Source of the DNA: Luminiphilus sp.
GTDB lineage: Bacteria > Pseudomonadota > Gammaproteobacteria > Pseudomonadales > Halieaceae
Direction of reading: 5' to 3'
NCBI GenBank assembly: GCA_022425845.1
Contig: JAKMEU010000114.1
Span: 1-13,769 of the forward strand
Length of the DNA stretch: 13,769 nt
A program made the translations under genes and the position numbers. The notes under the pieces were generated by a model. That model saw only the letters and a list, made by a program, of their open reading frames with translations, had not been told where the DNA came from and made no database searches. The stretch's first letter is position 1. Every line of letters starts with the position of its first letter. This document shows, in pieces, positions 1-6,896 of this stretch.

Positions 1-1207
1 CCACCGTTCCCTTGATCTCACCAAAGCGACAGAGGTCTCCGGGGCGGATGGGTCGCGCGGCATACAGCGTGGCCGCACCAATTACGTTTTCCATTGTGCG
101 TTGCGCTGCGAGCGCAATGGCGAGGGACCCCACACCGAGTCCGGCGATCAACGTCGATATATTGAAACCGGCGTTGTGTGCCCAGACCAGCGCGGCCACC
201 ACGACCACGATGATCTTTATGATCAAAACAATGGGTTTGAGTAAGGCAGATAAATGCAGGTCACCTGTGGTTTCCAACTGCCTGAACTTATAGTCCCGCC
301 AGAGCGTGATCAGACCCAGAAGCAATACGGTGCCGGCGAGATACTCCAGGGGCGAGCTGTGGAGGTAGACCCGCGCGGTGATGGACAGTCCGAGTTGCTC
401 CATGACCGTGCGAAAAAGGAATACATAGATGATCAGGCGCATCGGCGCTTTGAAGAAGCGTTCGATGCCACCGGGAAATTTATTGGGTATGTGCAGCGTC
501 AGCCACAAGAGCAGCCTGGCTATCAATGCTGCGACGAACCACAGTAAAACCAGTGCGAAAGCGAGTGATACCGCCTGCCAGTTGGTCATACCCAGTACAG
601 TAAATTTTGGCAGGACGTTCGACAGCCACACGGCAAAGTCAGAAAAGCCGTGCTCCCGCCACATCTCGGGAATCAGAGCAACGGTCGCGTTCGAGATTCG
701 CCAGACGGTGCCCCCGTCATTATCGGGAATACGCTGTACATAGATGGGTACGGTGGTGTCGGTCAACTGCACTTTGCCTACCTGGTCCCGGTAGCTCGGC
801 AGACCGTCGTCGAGGTGGCCTTCGACGTTATCGCTCAGAGAGGGAATGTCGAGAACGTTCTGCTGGGTCCAGACAAAGGCCAGCGCCTGGGCAAGTTGGC
901 TCGGTTCGTATTGGGCCACCTCTTCCGGGATATAGCGTAGATCAAGGTATTGCCCCGCCGTGTCGTAATCCCCGGCACGGAGAAACTTCCTGAACCCGAG
1001 AATAGTCTCCAAAGGGGTTCTGGCGGCGGCGGGGAAGAGCTTTCTCTCGCCATCATCCTTGCTGAGTTCCTCGGCCTGCTGCTCAGACTGGAAAACAGAA
1101 ACAGCGGAAGCCTGCCGCGCTTTTTCGTCCACCGGAGTCTCGCCTCTGACAGAGAGGCTCAGAACGGTGAGCAATAAAACAATGATGTGATGCCAGCGAA
1201 GAGTCAT
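1..1207 (-). CDS. MscS-family mechanosensitive ion channel with N-terminal periplasmic domain (partial, 3' end outside window)
   Basis: The frame starts at ATG 1207-1205 and is open for 402 codons to the window edge, so the C-terminus is missing. It begins with a signal peptide (residues 1 to about 22, basic start then LLLTVLSLS). A soluble, probably periplasmic domain of about 170 residues follows, with LSDNVEG near 124-130 and DDGLPSYRDQVG near 133-144. Then come about five hydrophobic segments (roughly 210-240, 255-272, 285-303, 322-343, 350-368). The last is a typical MscS pore helix (GLGVGSLAIALAAQ, 356-369) followed by the start of the beta domain (ARPIRPGD, 384-391). MscS channels release solutes during hypo-osmotic shock; the role of this periplasmic domain is unknown to me. 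GGAAA about 8 bases upstream is a plausible ribosome-binding site. It lies 86 bases downstream of tatC and may have its own promoter. The family call is firm; the specific subfamily is not. Confidence 0.88.
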   Translation of the reverse strand, partial: MTLRWHHIIVLLLTVLSLSVRGETPVDEKARQASAVSVFQSEQQAEELSKDDGERKLFPAAARTPLETILGFRKFLRAGDYDTAGQYLDLRYIPEEVAQYEPSQLAQALAFVWTQQNVLDIPSLSDNVEGHLDDGLPSYRDQVGKVQLTDTTVPIYVQRIPDNDGGTVWRISNATVALIPEMWREHGFSDFAVWLSNVLPKFTVLGMTNWQAVSLAFALVLLWFVAALIARLLLWLTLHIPNKFPGGIERFFKAPMRLIIYVFLFRTVMEQLGLSITARVYLHSSPLEYLAGTVLLLGLITLWRDYKFRQLETTGDLHLSALLKPIVLIIKIIVVVVAALVWAHNAGFNISTLIAGLGVGSLAIALAAQRTMENVIGAATLYAARPIRPGDLCRFGEIKGTV

Positions 1208-1255
1208 GACCCTGTTTCCGAAAATTTACACCGCGTAGCCTGCGGCAGGGTAGAG

Positions 1256-1282
1256 ATCAGTGCAACCCCGTAAAGCACTGAT
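1256..1282 (-). repeat. Inverted repeat (hairpin) between tatC and the mscS-family gene
   Basis: ATCAGTGC (1256-1263) and GCACTGAT (1275-1282) form a perfect 8-base-pair stem with an 11-base loop, beginning 11 bases past the tatC stop on the minus strand. There is no T tract after it, so it is not a classical intrinsic terminator. It could stabilise or partly terminate the tat transcript, or be an operator for the downstream channel gene. Confidence 0.4.
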
Positions 1283-1293
1283 TTCGCGGCGCT

Positions 1294-2064
1294 TCAGCTG
1301 GCCTGCCCCGTTTGTAAGCGCCGATGAAACAGTCGACCAAAAACAATGCCCAGCTCAAACAGTAGCCACATGGGCAGTGCCAGCAAGGACTGGGAGATAA
1401 CGTCAGGCGGTGTTAGCAGCATGCCCGCTATAAAGCAGCCTACGATAATCCACGGTCGTTTCCGGGCAAGTTTCTCGGGCGTGGTCACTCCGGTGAGGAT
1501 GAGTATCACGGCTGCGATCGGAATTTCAAAGGCGATACCAAAGGCAAAGAACAGCTTCAGTACAAAATCCAGATAGCGGTTGATGTCGGTCATGACGGTA
1601 ATGTCAGTGGGGCCCACACTGGTGAAGAACGCGAATATCAGTGGGAAGACGACGAAGTACGCGAACGCTGCGCCTGCATAGAACAGCAGCACACTCGACG
1701 CCAGCAGTGGAAAAGCGATTCTTTTCTCTTTCCGGTACATACCGGGGGCGACAAATGCCCAAACCTGAAAGAGGATGTAGGGAATGGCAATGAATACTGC
1801 GACGACGAGGGTGAGCTTGAAAGGCGTGAGAAAGGGTGATGCGACCTCGGTAGCGATCATGCTGGCCCCCTCGGGCAGCAGGCGGCGAAGCGGTTCTGAA
1901 ACGAAGGTATAGATGTCGTTTGCAAAGGGAAAGAGACCAATGAAGGCGACCAATACCGCCAGCACCGAGCGCAGGAGCCGATCCCGAAGTTCTACGAGAT
2001 GCGCGACCAGAGGCTGGGGGGTGTCGTCCGGAGTTGAATCCGAGGGTTCGCCGGTCTCTGTCAC
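1294..2064 (-). CDS. tatC: Sec-independent (twin-arginine) protein translocase subunit TatC
   Basis: TatC is the polytopic inner-membrane core of the Tat exporter and, with TatB, binds twin-arginine signal peptides of folded substrates. The 256-residue protein has the cytoplasmic N-terminal motif HLVELRDR (22-29), ATEVASPF (71-78), QVWAFVAPG (100-108), AFAYFVVFPL (133-142), the membrane glutamate in AFGIAFE (174-180) and GMLLTPPDV (214-222). All are signature TatC positions and match my memory of E. coli TatC closely. About six transmembrane helices are visible and the length is normal for the family. The start is GTG at 2064-2062, overlapping the tatB stop by 4 bases (GTGA), with GGAG 5 bases upstream inside tatB, which suggests translational coupling. 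It is the last tat gene, followed by a hairpin. Confidence 0.97.
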   Translation of the reverse strand: MTETGEPSDSTPDDTPQPLVAHLVELRDRLLRSVLAVLVAFIGLFPFANDIYTFVSEPLRRLLPEGASMIATEVASPFLTPFKLTLVVAVFIAIPYILFQVWAFVAPGMYRKEKRIAFPLLASSVLLFYAGAAFAYFVVFPLIFAFFTSVGPTDITVMTDINRYLDFVLKLFFAFGIAFEIPIAAVILILTGVTTPEKLARKRPWIIVGCFIAGMLLTPPDVISQSLLALPMWLLFELGIVFGRLFHRRLQTGQAS

Positions 2065-2414
2065 GGGCTCTCCGCCCCGGCTTCATGTTTTTTTACTGGG
2101 GAGGCCTGTTCGGGGGCGGGTTCGTTTTCAATAGCACGGGTGTCACGCTCAATGGCTGCCATTTGGTCGCTGATTGGAGCTGTGGCATCACGTATCTCGT
2201 GTTCGAGCTCAGCGGCACTGTCCTTGAGCTGTTTCATGACCTCGTCGTTGTGCAATTCCCGTTGGACCTCCATGCGCACATCGTCGAAACTGCGGCGCAG
2301 CTTACGTACCCAGCGCAGTGTCGTCCGAACGGCGTCGAGGAACTGCTCGGGCCCGAAGACCAGAAGGCCAACAACGCTGATCAGCAACAGTTCGAAGAAC
2401 CCAATATCAAACAT
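2061..2414 (-). CDS. tatB: Sec-independent protein translocase subunit TatB
   Basis: TatB is a single-span membrane protein that forms the substrate-receptor complex with TatC. The 117-residue product starts MFDIGFFELLLISVVGLLVF, a classical TatB N-terminus with a short membrane helix (about 5-21). It continues with the hinge motif FGPEQ (20-24), an amphipathic helix and a long charged, probably helical cytoplasmic tail. The conserved glutamate of FELL (residue 8) and the FGP hinge separate it from TatA. It is shorter than E. coli TatB, mainly in the variable tail. The start is ATG 2414-2412, 30 bases after tatA. The upstream bases hold no clear Shine-Dalgarno sequence, so initiation may depend on upstream translation. 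The gene order tatA-tatB-tatC is the usual one. Confidence 0.95.
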   Translation of the reverse strand: MFDIGFFELLLISVVGLLVFGPEQFLDAVRTTLRWVRKLRRSFDDVRMEVQRELHNDEVMKQLKDSAAELEHEIRDATAPISDQMAAIERDTRAIENEPAPEQASPVKKHEAGAESP

Positions 2415-2444
2415 GGGGATTGTTACCCGAGAAGGTCGAAAGGT

Positions 2445-2663
2445 TCAGGAAGGGGTTGAGTCTTTTGACTCTGTATCGGCTGCCTCCCGGCGCTGGCTCG
2501 TTGGGTCGTCTTCAGCGTCCTTATCACTCACGCTGTTTTTGAATCCCTTGATAGCGCTGCCAAGATCACTGCCAATGTTCTTCAGGCGCGATGTGCCAAA
2601 TAACATCACGACGATTGCCAGGATGATCAGTAGTTGCCAAATGCTTATGCCGCCAAGTCCCAT
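2445..2663 (-). CDS. tatA: Sec-independent protein translocase subunit TatA
   Basis: TatA oligomerises to form the protein-conducting element of the Tat pathway. The 72-residue protein has an N-terminal membrane helix (GGISIWQLLIILAIVVMLF, 4-22) and the hinge FGTSRL (22-27). An amphipathic helix follows (about 25-43, with GSDLGSAIKGFK at 31-42), then a short acidic, disordered tail rich in D, E and S. Length and architecture are normal for TatA. The start ATG 2663-2661 has GGGGAG 6 bases upstream, a strong ribosome-binding site. It is separated from hisE by 47 bases that include a small hairpin, so tatABC may be read through from the his genes or expressed partly on its own. Confidence 0.95.
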   Translation of the reverse strand: MGLGGISIWQLLIILAIVVMLFGTSRLKNIGSDLGSAIKGFKNSVSDKDAEDDPTSQRREAADTESKDSTPS

Positions 2664-2689
2664 GGGTTTGCTCCCCGAAATACTGTTGT

Positions 2690-2709
2690 CCGCGATTTTA
2701 AGTTCGCGG
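2690..2709 (-). repeat. Small inverted repeat in the hisE-tatA gap
   Basis: CCGCGA (2690-2695) and TCGCGG (2704-2709) form a perfect 6-base-pair stem around an 8-base AT-rich loop, starting just after the hisE TAA on the minus strand. No T run follows. It may be a processing or stability element separating the his and tat cistrons, or chance. Confidence 0.3.
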
Positions 2710-2710
2710 G

Positions 2711-3046
2711 TTATGCCTTGGTACGTGCGGCCTTCTCGTCCAGACCCGACGTGCCAAAACGGTTGCCCAATGTATCGAGCACTTCATCATAGCTGAGACC
2801 CAGATGGGACAGCATGACCAGCGAATGAAACCAGAGATCAGCGGTCTCGGCGACCAGGGCGGCGCGCGCCGCGTCGGAACCATCATAGTCCTTGGCGGCC
2901 AATACCGTTTCCGTGGCTTCCTCGCCTAATTTCTCAAGAATCTTGTTAAGCCCGTTATTGTACAGGCCAGCGACATACGACGTGTCGGCGCTGGCAGATT
3001 TGCGCGCTTCCAGTGTTTCCTGGAGTGCAGCAAGAACATCCGTCAT
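2711..3046 (-). CDS. hisE: Phosphoribosyl-ATP pyrophosphatase HisE
   Basis: HisE hydrolyses phosphoribosyl-ATP to phosphoribosyl-AMP and pyrophosphate, the second step of histidine synthesis, in the cytoplasm. The 111-residue all-helical protein shows the MazG/HisE-type metal-binding pattern EKLGEEATE (38-46) followed by a second acidic helix, ETADLWFH (67-74). It has normal length for a single-domain HisE. The start ATG 3046-3044 overlaps the hisI stop by 4 bases (ATGA), with a purine-rich GAGGAGG site just upstream in hisI, so the two are translationally coupled. In enterobacteria these activities are fused as HisIE; here, as in pseudomonads, they are separate adjacent genes away from the main his operon. 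Confidence 0.96.
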   Translation of the reverse strand: MTDVLAALQETLEARKSASADTSYVAGLYNNGLNKILEKLGEEATETVLAAKDYDGSDAARAALVAETADLWFHSLVMLSHLGLSYDEVLDTLGNRFGTSGLDEKAARTKA

Positions 3047-3408
3047 GAGTGGTCCCCCTCCTCAGCCAGCCATTGACCTTCCGAGCGAAAATAAAAGAAG
3101 CAGTTGGGACGACCGGTGTGGCAGGCCGCACCGTGCTGATTGACCTTGAGCAGAAGGGTGTCACCGTCGCAGTCCAGGCGTGCGTCTACAAGCTCCTGGA
3201 CGTGGCCGGACGTATCTCCCTTCCGCCAGAGCTCGGCTCGGGATCGCGACCAGTACACCGCGCGGCCCTCGGCGAAGGTCAGTGCCATCGCTTCTTCATT
3301 CATCCATGCCAGCATCAGGACGTCACCGCTGGTGGCATCTTGTGTAATGACCGGGATCAGGCCCTGGTCGTTCCAGCGAGGCAGCATGGTGTTTGGAATC
3401 GTGTTCAT
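3043..3408 (-). CDS. hisI: Phosphoribosyl-AMP cyclohydrolase HisI
   Basis: HisI opens the adenine ring of phosphoribosyl-AMP, the step after HisE, and is zinc and magnesium dependent. The 121-residue protein carries the family signatures in order: WMNEEA (35-40), YWSRSR (52-57), LWRKGDTSGH (60-69), the metal site DCDGD (79-83) and GAACHTGR (93-100) with a further cysteine at 103. C80, C96 and C103 are the expected zinc ligands and D79, D81 and D83 the expected magnesium ligands. Length is normal for a stand-alone HisI. The start is ATG 3408-3406, 23 bases after ubiB, with only a weak Shine-Dalgarno sequence, so coupling to ubiB translation is possible. Its product feeds histidine synthesis and is unrelated to its ubiquinone neighbours. 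Confidence 0.97.
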   Translation of the reverse strand: MNTIPNTMLPRWNDQGLIPVITQDATSGDVLMLAWMNEEAMALTFAEGRAVYWSRSRAELWRKGDTSGHVQELVDARLDCDGDTLLLKVNQHGAACHTGRPNCFFYFRSEGQWLAEEGDHS

Positions 3409-3431
3409 GGGGCCCAGTATGCCAGACTGTG

Positions 3432-5015
3432 CTATCGACGCCTGCCCAGCATCCAGGACAGCACCAACAGTGTGCTTCCCCCCAGCGCCACAGGCATGTC
3501 GTCAGCCGACAGCCCGGATACAGCCAATAAGCCCAGCCCCAAAACCGCCAGTGCGGGAGAAAGATACCGCGGTGTCGGCCGTGGGCTCTTGCCCATACCG
3601 GCAGATTGGCCAGCCTGCAGGTTTTTGATCACCAGATCCGGGACTCGGGGCAAGGTCTCCAGCCAGAAGGGCGCCTCCTGCTGTAGTCTTCGCAACAGGG
3701 TCTGGGGCGCGTAACGGTCGGCCAGCCAGCGCTCAAGGAAGGGTTTGGCGGTATCCCACAGGTTAAGCTCCGGATAGAGCTGTCGCCCCAGTCCTTCTAT
3801 ATTCAGCAGCGTCTTCTGTAGCAGCACCAGCTGGGGTTGGACGGTCATATCAAACCGGCCGGCGGTACGAAAAAGATTCACCAGCATATGGCCAAAGGAG
3901 ATGTCCGACAAAGGGCGCTCAAAAACGGGCTCGCACAGTGTACGCATCGCCGATTCAAAGTCGGCGACAGGCGTATTCGAGGGGACCCAGCCACACTCGA
4001 CGTGCAGTTTCGCGACAAGGCGATAGTCCTGCTGAAAAATAGCCAGCAGATTGCGCGCCAGATAGTAGAGGTCCTGCTCTCCCAACTGACCCACAATGGC
4101 ACAGTCAACAGCCAGGTAAGAGGGGTCGAGAGGGTCGCTGGTATCTACAAAAATATTGCCGGGGTGCATGTCGGCGTGGAAAAAGCTGTCCCTGAACACC
4201 TGGGTGAAAAATATTTCGACGCCGCGTTCCGCCAGGAGCTTCATATCGACTCCCTGACCTTTCAGCGTTTCCACATCCGTTACCGGTACTCCATGGATAC
4301 GCTCACTGACCATTACTTCGCGATCCGTCAGTGGCCAGTGGATTTCCGGCACGTAGACCAACCCGCTGCCTTTAAAGTTTCGTCGTAATTGCGAGGCGTT
4401 ACCGGCTTCCCGCCGCAGATCCAACTCGTCGAGAAGCGTTTGCTCGTAGTCTCTGGCCACTTCAATCGGCTTCAGACGTCGTCCCTCCCGGAACAGGCGT
4501 TCGACAACCCATGCCAGCGTCCGAATGAGCTTCAGGTCAGAACGGATGGTGGCCTCAATGCCGGGTCGCAATATTTTGACGACAACGGATTCACCCGTGG
4601 GCAGGGTTGCAGCGTGAACCTGGGCCACAGACGCAGCGGCCAATGGCTCACGGTCGAAGTCAGAGAGCACGTCCTGGATACTCGCGTTCCAGTGCGCTTC
4701 CATGGCGGCGACGGCGTCCTCGACGGGGAAGGGCGGCACCTTGTCCTGCAATTGCGCCAATTCGTCGGCGATATCGTCGGGCAGCAAGTCCCTGCGGGTC
4801 GAGAGTAACTGGCCGAACTTGATAAAAACCGGCCCCAGTATCTCCATGGCCACCCGTAGCCTTTCGCCCCTGGATTGCTGGGCAAGCTGCGAAGGTCTCC
4901 CGGCGGGCTTGAAGAGGAGTCGGCCCATCCGTGTTTGCCGGTCCTGCGGAGCGAGCTCATAGAGCCGCTGCCGGCGGATAACACGCCAGACCTCCAGTGC
5001 CCGAGCCAACATCAT
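3432..5015 (-). CDS. ubiB: UbiB, atypical kinase-like ATPase for ubiquinone biosynthesis
   Basis: UbiB belongs to the ADCK/COQ8 protein-kinase-like family and supports ubiquinone synthesis as an ATPase associated with the Ubi complex and membrane. The 527-residue protein has the family-defining K-x-G-Q motif (KFGQ, 66-69), the alanine-rich nucleotide loop LAAAS (125-129), the lysine in VVVKILRPG (144-152), HADMHPGN (280-287) and the metal-binding DCA (304-306). The last differs from the DFG or DCG more usual at this position. Two C-terminal hydrophobic segments (about 485-501 and 507-523) match the membrane anchor of UbiB; the end RRR is cytoplasmic-like. Length is close to E. coli UbiB. The start ATG 5015-5013 overlaps the ubiJ stop by 4 bases; a second ATG follows immediately. 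It lies between ubiJ and hisI. Confidence 0.96.
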   Translation of the reverse strand: MMLARALEVWRVIRRQRLYELAPQDRQTRMGRLLFKPAGRPSQLAQQSRGERLRVAMEILGPVFIKFGQLLSTRRDLLPDDIADELAQLQDKVPPFPVEDAVAAMEAHWNASIQDVLSDFDREPLAAASVAQVHAATLPTGESVVVKILRPGIEATIRSDLKLIRTLAWVVERLFREGRRLKPIEVARDYEQTLLDELDLRREAGNASQLRRNFKGSGLVYVPEIHWPLTDREVMVSERIHGVPVTDVETLKGQGVDMKLLAERGVEIFFTQVFRDSFFHADMHPGNIFVDTSDPLDPSYLAVDCAIVGQLGEQDLYYLARNLLAIFQQDYRLVAKLHVECGWVPSNTPVADFESAMRTLCEPVFERPLSDISFGHMLVNLFRTAGRFDMTVQPQLVLLQKTLLNIEGLGRQLYPELNLWDTAKPFLERWLADRYAPQTLLRRLQQEAPFWLETLPRVPDLVIKNLQAGQSAGMGKSPRPTPRYLSPALAVLGLGLLAVSGLSADDMPVALGGSTLLVLSWMLGRRR

Positions 5016-5653
5016 CGACGCCCAGCCAGCCGCTGGCCCAGGCGCTTGAGTCGCGACTCCAATCGGTCAACCCGCAGCCCGAGGACGTCTATCTCTTTAA
5101 AGAAAGCATCAAGCTCCGCCGCGGGTGGGGAAAGCCTGCCCTCTTCAAGAATGAACTCGGATAACTGGCGACGGAGGCTCTGGGTGCTTTTTTGTCCCCA
5201 GCGGAATATCTGGCGTAGCAGGTTGGCAAGCTGGTGGCCCCCTACATCGCCGAGCACATTCACCAGTGGGGCCTCCCAATCGGGCTGCATTTTGGAAACC
5301 AGCGTCTGAAGTGCAAGCAGGGGGGCCGTGTTGCCGACGATTTCGAGGTCGCTGTTGATCAGGGTTGCTGCGGGATCTTCTGCTGTGGCCAGCGCAAGGA
5401 AGTCATTCAGTGTGCCCCTGACCCTCGTGTCGGCCTTGCGTTCCGAGTAGGGCGTCAGGTGTAATTTTCCCTCGGCCTCTACGATGGCAAAGACTTCGAC
5501 ATCGGGTGAAAGACATTCTATGGCCAGAACGGTACCCGCCATGTCGGCCAGGTCACGGGCGCTGGCTGGATCCAGTTCCAACGCGCGGTTTATGGCGGCC
5601 TCTGCAGCCATCAAAACAGCGGTAACGACGGTTGGGTCATGGCTGCCGCTCAC
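5012..5653 (-). CDS. ubiJ: UbiJ, SCP2-domain accessory factor of ubiquinone biosynthesis
   Basis: UbiJ is a lipid-binding SCP2-fold protein that, with UbiK, organises the soluble Ubi complex for late steps of aerobic ubiquinone synthesis. The 213-residue protein has an SCP2-like domain (about 15-130; note GTLNDFLALA near 80-89 and SDLEIVGN near 101-108, the counterpart of GELEVQGD in E. coli). A basic helical stretch follows, and a C-terminal coiled coil ends in DVLGLRVDRLESRLKRLGQR. The sequence is divergent, so the call rests on domain layout and on the diagnostic position between ubiE and ubiB. The start is GTG 5653-5651, 2 bases after the ubiE stop, with AAGG 7 bases upstream. A later ATG (residue 15) is possible but would trim the first helix. 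Older annotations call this an SCP2 sterol-binding or hypothetical protein. Confidence 0.9.
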   Translation of the reverse strand: MSGSHDPTVVTAVLMAAEAAINRALELDPASARDLADMAGTVLAIECLSPDVEVFAIVEAEGKLHLTPYSERKADTRVRGTLNDFLALATAEDPAATLINSDLEIVGNTAPLLALQTLVSKMQPDWEAPLVNVLGDVGGHQLANLLRQIFRWGQKSTQSLRRQLSEFILEEGRLSPPAAELDAFFKEIDVLGLRVDRLESRLKRLGQRLAGRR

Positions 5654-5655
5654 CT

Positions 5656-6423
5656 TCAGGCCTTAATGCCTTTATGAACCGCGACGATACCGCCGGTCAT
5701 GTTGTGATACTCGCAGCTCACAAAGCCAGCATCTTCCATCATCCCCAGGAGGGTTTCCTGGTCCGGGTGTTTGCGGATGGACTCGGCGAGGTAGCGGTAA
5801 CTGTCGGGATCATTGGCCACTAGCTGCCCCATGATGGGAAGCACCCGGAAGGAGTAGGTGTCATAAACCTTCTCCAACAGCGGGTTGACCGGCTTGGAAA
5901 ATTCAAGCACGAGAAGCCGGCCACCGGGTTTCAGGACGCGCTCCATGGAGCGCAGGGCCATGTCCTTATCGGTGACGTTGCGCAGCCCAAAGGCAATGGT
6001 GATGCAGTCCACTGAATCGTTGGGAAAGGGGAGGGATTGCGCGTCGCACTGGACGGTGTGCAGATTGCCAACAGCCCCGGAATCGATGAGCCGGTCCCTG
6101 CCGACCCTGAGCATGGAGTCATTGATATCCGCCAGCACAACCCGACCCTCATCACCGACCAGACGCGAGAACCTGGCGGCAAGGTCACCGGTACCCCCGG
6201 CGATATCCAGCACCGTCTGGCCCGGCCTGACCGAGCTGAGTTCGATGGTGAATCGCTTCCACAGCCGATGTATCCCTGCGGACATCAGGTCATTCATCAG
6301 GTCGTAGCGACTCGCCACCGAGTCGAAAACGCCCCGGACCAAACTTTCCTTCTGGTCACGGTCGACCGTTTTGAAGCCAAAGTGAGTGGTACCGGGTTCT
6401 TCGGCGGTATCGTCATTGCGCAT
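5656..6423 (-). CDS. ubiE: UbiE, ubiquinone/menaquinone C-methyltransferase
   Basis: UbiE is the SAM-dependent C-methyltransferase that converts demethoxy-benzoquinol to its methylated form in ubiquinone synthesis, and demethylmenaquinol to menaquinol where that pathway exists. From ATG 6423-6421 the protein is 255 residues, close to the usual 251. It shows THFGFKTV (13-20), SRYDLMNDLMS (38-48), the SAM motif I LDIAGGTGDL (72-81), the acidic D99 after strand 2, AFGLRN (144-149), KPGGRLLVLEFS (165-176) and the ending GGIVAVHKG (244-252), all UbiE signatures. The frame extends upstream to 6579 but that part runs antisense-free through the DUF971 gene in another frame and has no family similarity, so the shorter start with GGAA 7 bases upstream is preferred. 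It is the first ubi gene, followed within 2 bases by ubiJ. Confidence 0.97.
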   Translation of the reverse strand: MRNDDTAEEPGTTHFGFKTVDRDQKESLVRGVFDSVASRYDLMNDLMSAGIHRLWKRFTIELSSVRPGQTVLDIAGGTGDLAARFSRLVGDEGRVVLADINDSMLRVGRDRLIDSGAVGNLHTVQCDAQSLPFPNDSVDCITIAFGLRNVTDKDMALRSMERVLKPGGRLLVLEFSKPVNPLLEKVYDTYSFRVLPIMGQLVANDPDSYRYLAESIRKHPDQETLLGMMEDAGFVSCEYHNMTGGIVAVHKGIKA

Positions 6424-6452
6424 GAGTGTATTCCGGTGCAAGTCGGTCGGGC

Positions 6453-6458
6453 ATTGTA
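6453..6458 (-). promoter_or_regulatory. Possible -10 element for the ubiE-ubiJ-ubiB genes
   Basis: TACAAT (5 of 6 to TATAAT) lies on the minus strand 30 bases before the ubiE ATG, in the 74-base gap after the DUF971 gene. This is one of the few gaps in the cluster large enough for a promoter. I see no good -35 hexamer at 16 to 18 bases, so the assignment is weak. A short inverted repeat (CGAGG 6461-6465, CCTCG 6474-6478) overlaps the spacer region. Confidence 0.25.
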
Positions 6459-6497
6459 ACCGAGGTGCCATACCCTCGCGCAGTGCCCTTGTTGGGG

Positions 6498-6896
6498 TTA
6501 CGGTTCGAAATGAAGCACCTGTATATCGGGGTCCCGACTCTGCCCTGTGGCGGCCAGCCGGCGCAAATAGCTGCGCCATAGCTCAGCGTGTTTGTCGGTG
6601 AGTTCGCGCAGATAGGACCAGCTATAAAGGCCGCTGTCATGTCCGTCGTCAAAAACCAACTGAACGGCATAGTGTCCCACGGGCTGTATGGCCTTGATTT
6701 GCACTGCGGATTTGCCGGTTTGCAGAACCTCCTGTCCCGGACCGTGACCGCGCACTTCCGCTGAGGGCGAAAAAACCCGCAGAAATTCCGCCGTCAGGGC
6801 CGCGGCCACGCCATCGCTGAATTCGATGTCAAGTTCGCGGCGTTTGCGTGAATAGTGGATACGGGAGACATGAGCCTCCACATCCGCAGGGGTCAC
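6498..6896 (-). CDS. DUF971 / gamma-butyrobetaine hydroxylase-like N-terminal domain protein
   Basis: The 132-residue protein is a stand-alone member of the family named after the N-terminal domain of gamma-butyrobetaine hydroxylase; there is no oxygenase domain. Function is unknown. Recognisable features are ELDIEFSDG (21-29), LRVFSPSAEVRGHGPGQ (39-55), IQPVGHYAV (70-78) and FDDGHDSGLYSWSYL (82-96). In many members the stretch after LR carries cysteines that bind zinc; here it reads SPSAEV and the protein has no cysteine at all, as in the form I remember beside hslU in pseudomonads. The start is GTG 6896-6894, overlapping the hslU stop by 4 bases (GTGA), with AAGG 8 bases upstream; a GTG at codon 6 is an alternative. 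The overlap suggests co-translation with HslU, but no role in proteolysis is established. A DUF971 domain is also fused to the Fe-S carrier HCF101 in plants. Confidence 0.88.
   Translation of the reverse strand: MTPADVEAHVSRIHYSRKRRELDIEFSDGVAAALTAEFLRVFSPSAEVRGHGPGQEVLQTGKSAVQIKAIQPVGHYAVQLVFDDGHDSGLYSWSYLRELTDKHAELWRSYLRRLAATGQSRDPDIQVLHFEP

Noticed and set aside
3049..3714. A 221-codon plus-strand open frame opposite hisI and ubiB
   Set aside because: It lies wholly antisense to two strongly recognised genes, has low-complexity composition and no family similarity; high-GC shadow frames of this length are expected.
6424..6579. N-terminal extension of UbiE by 52 codons
   Set aside because: The extra residues overlap the end of the DUF971 gene in another frame and are not found in the family; ATG 6423 has a spaced GGAA and gives the usual length.
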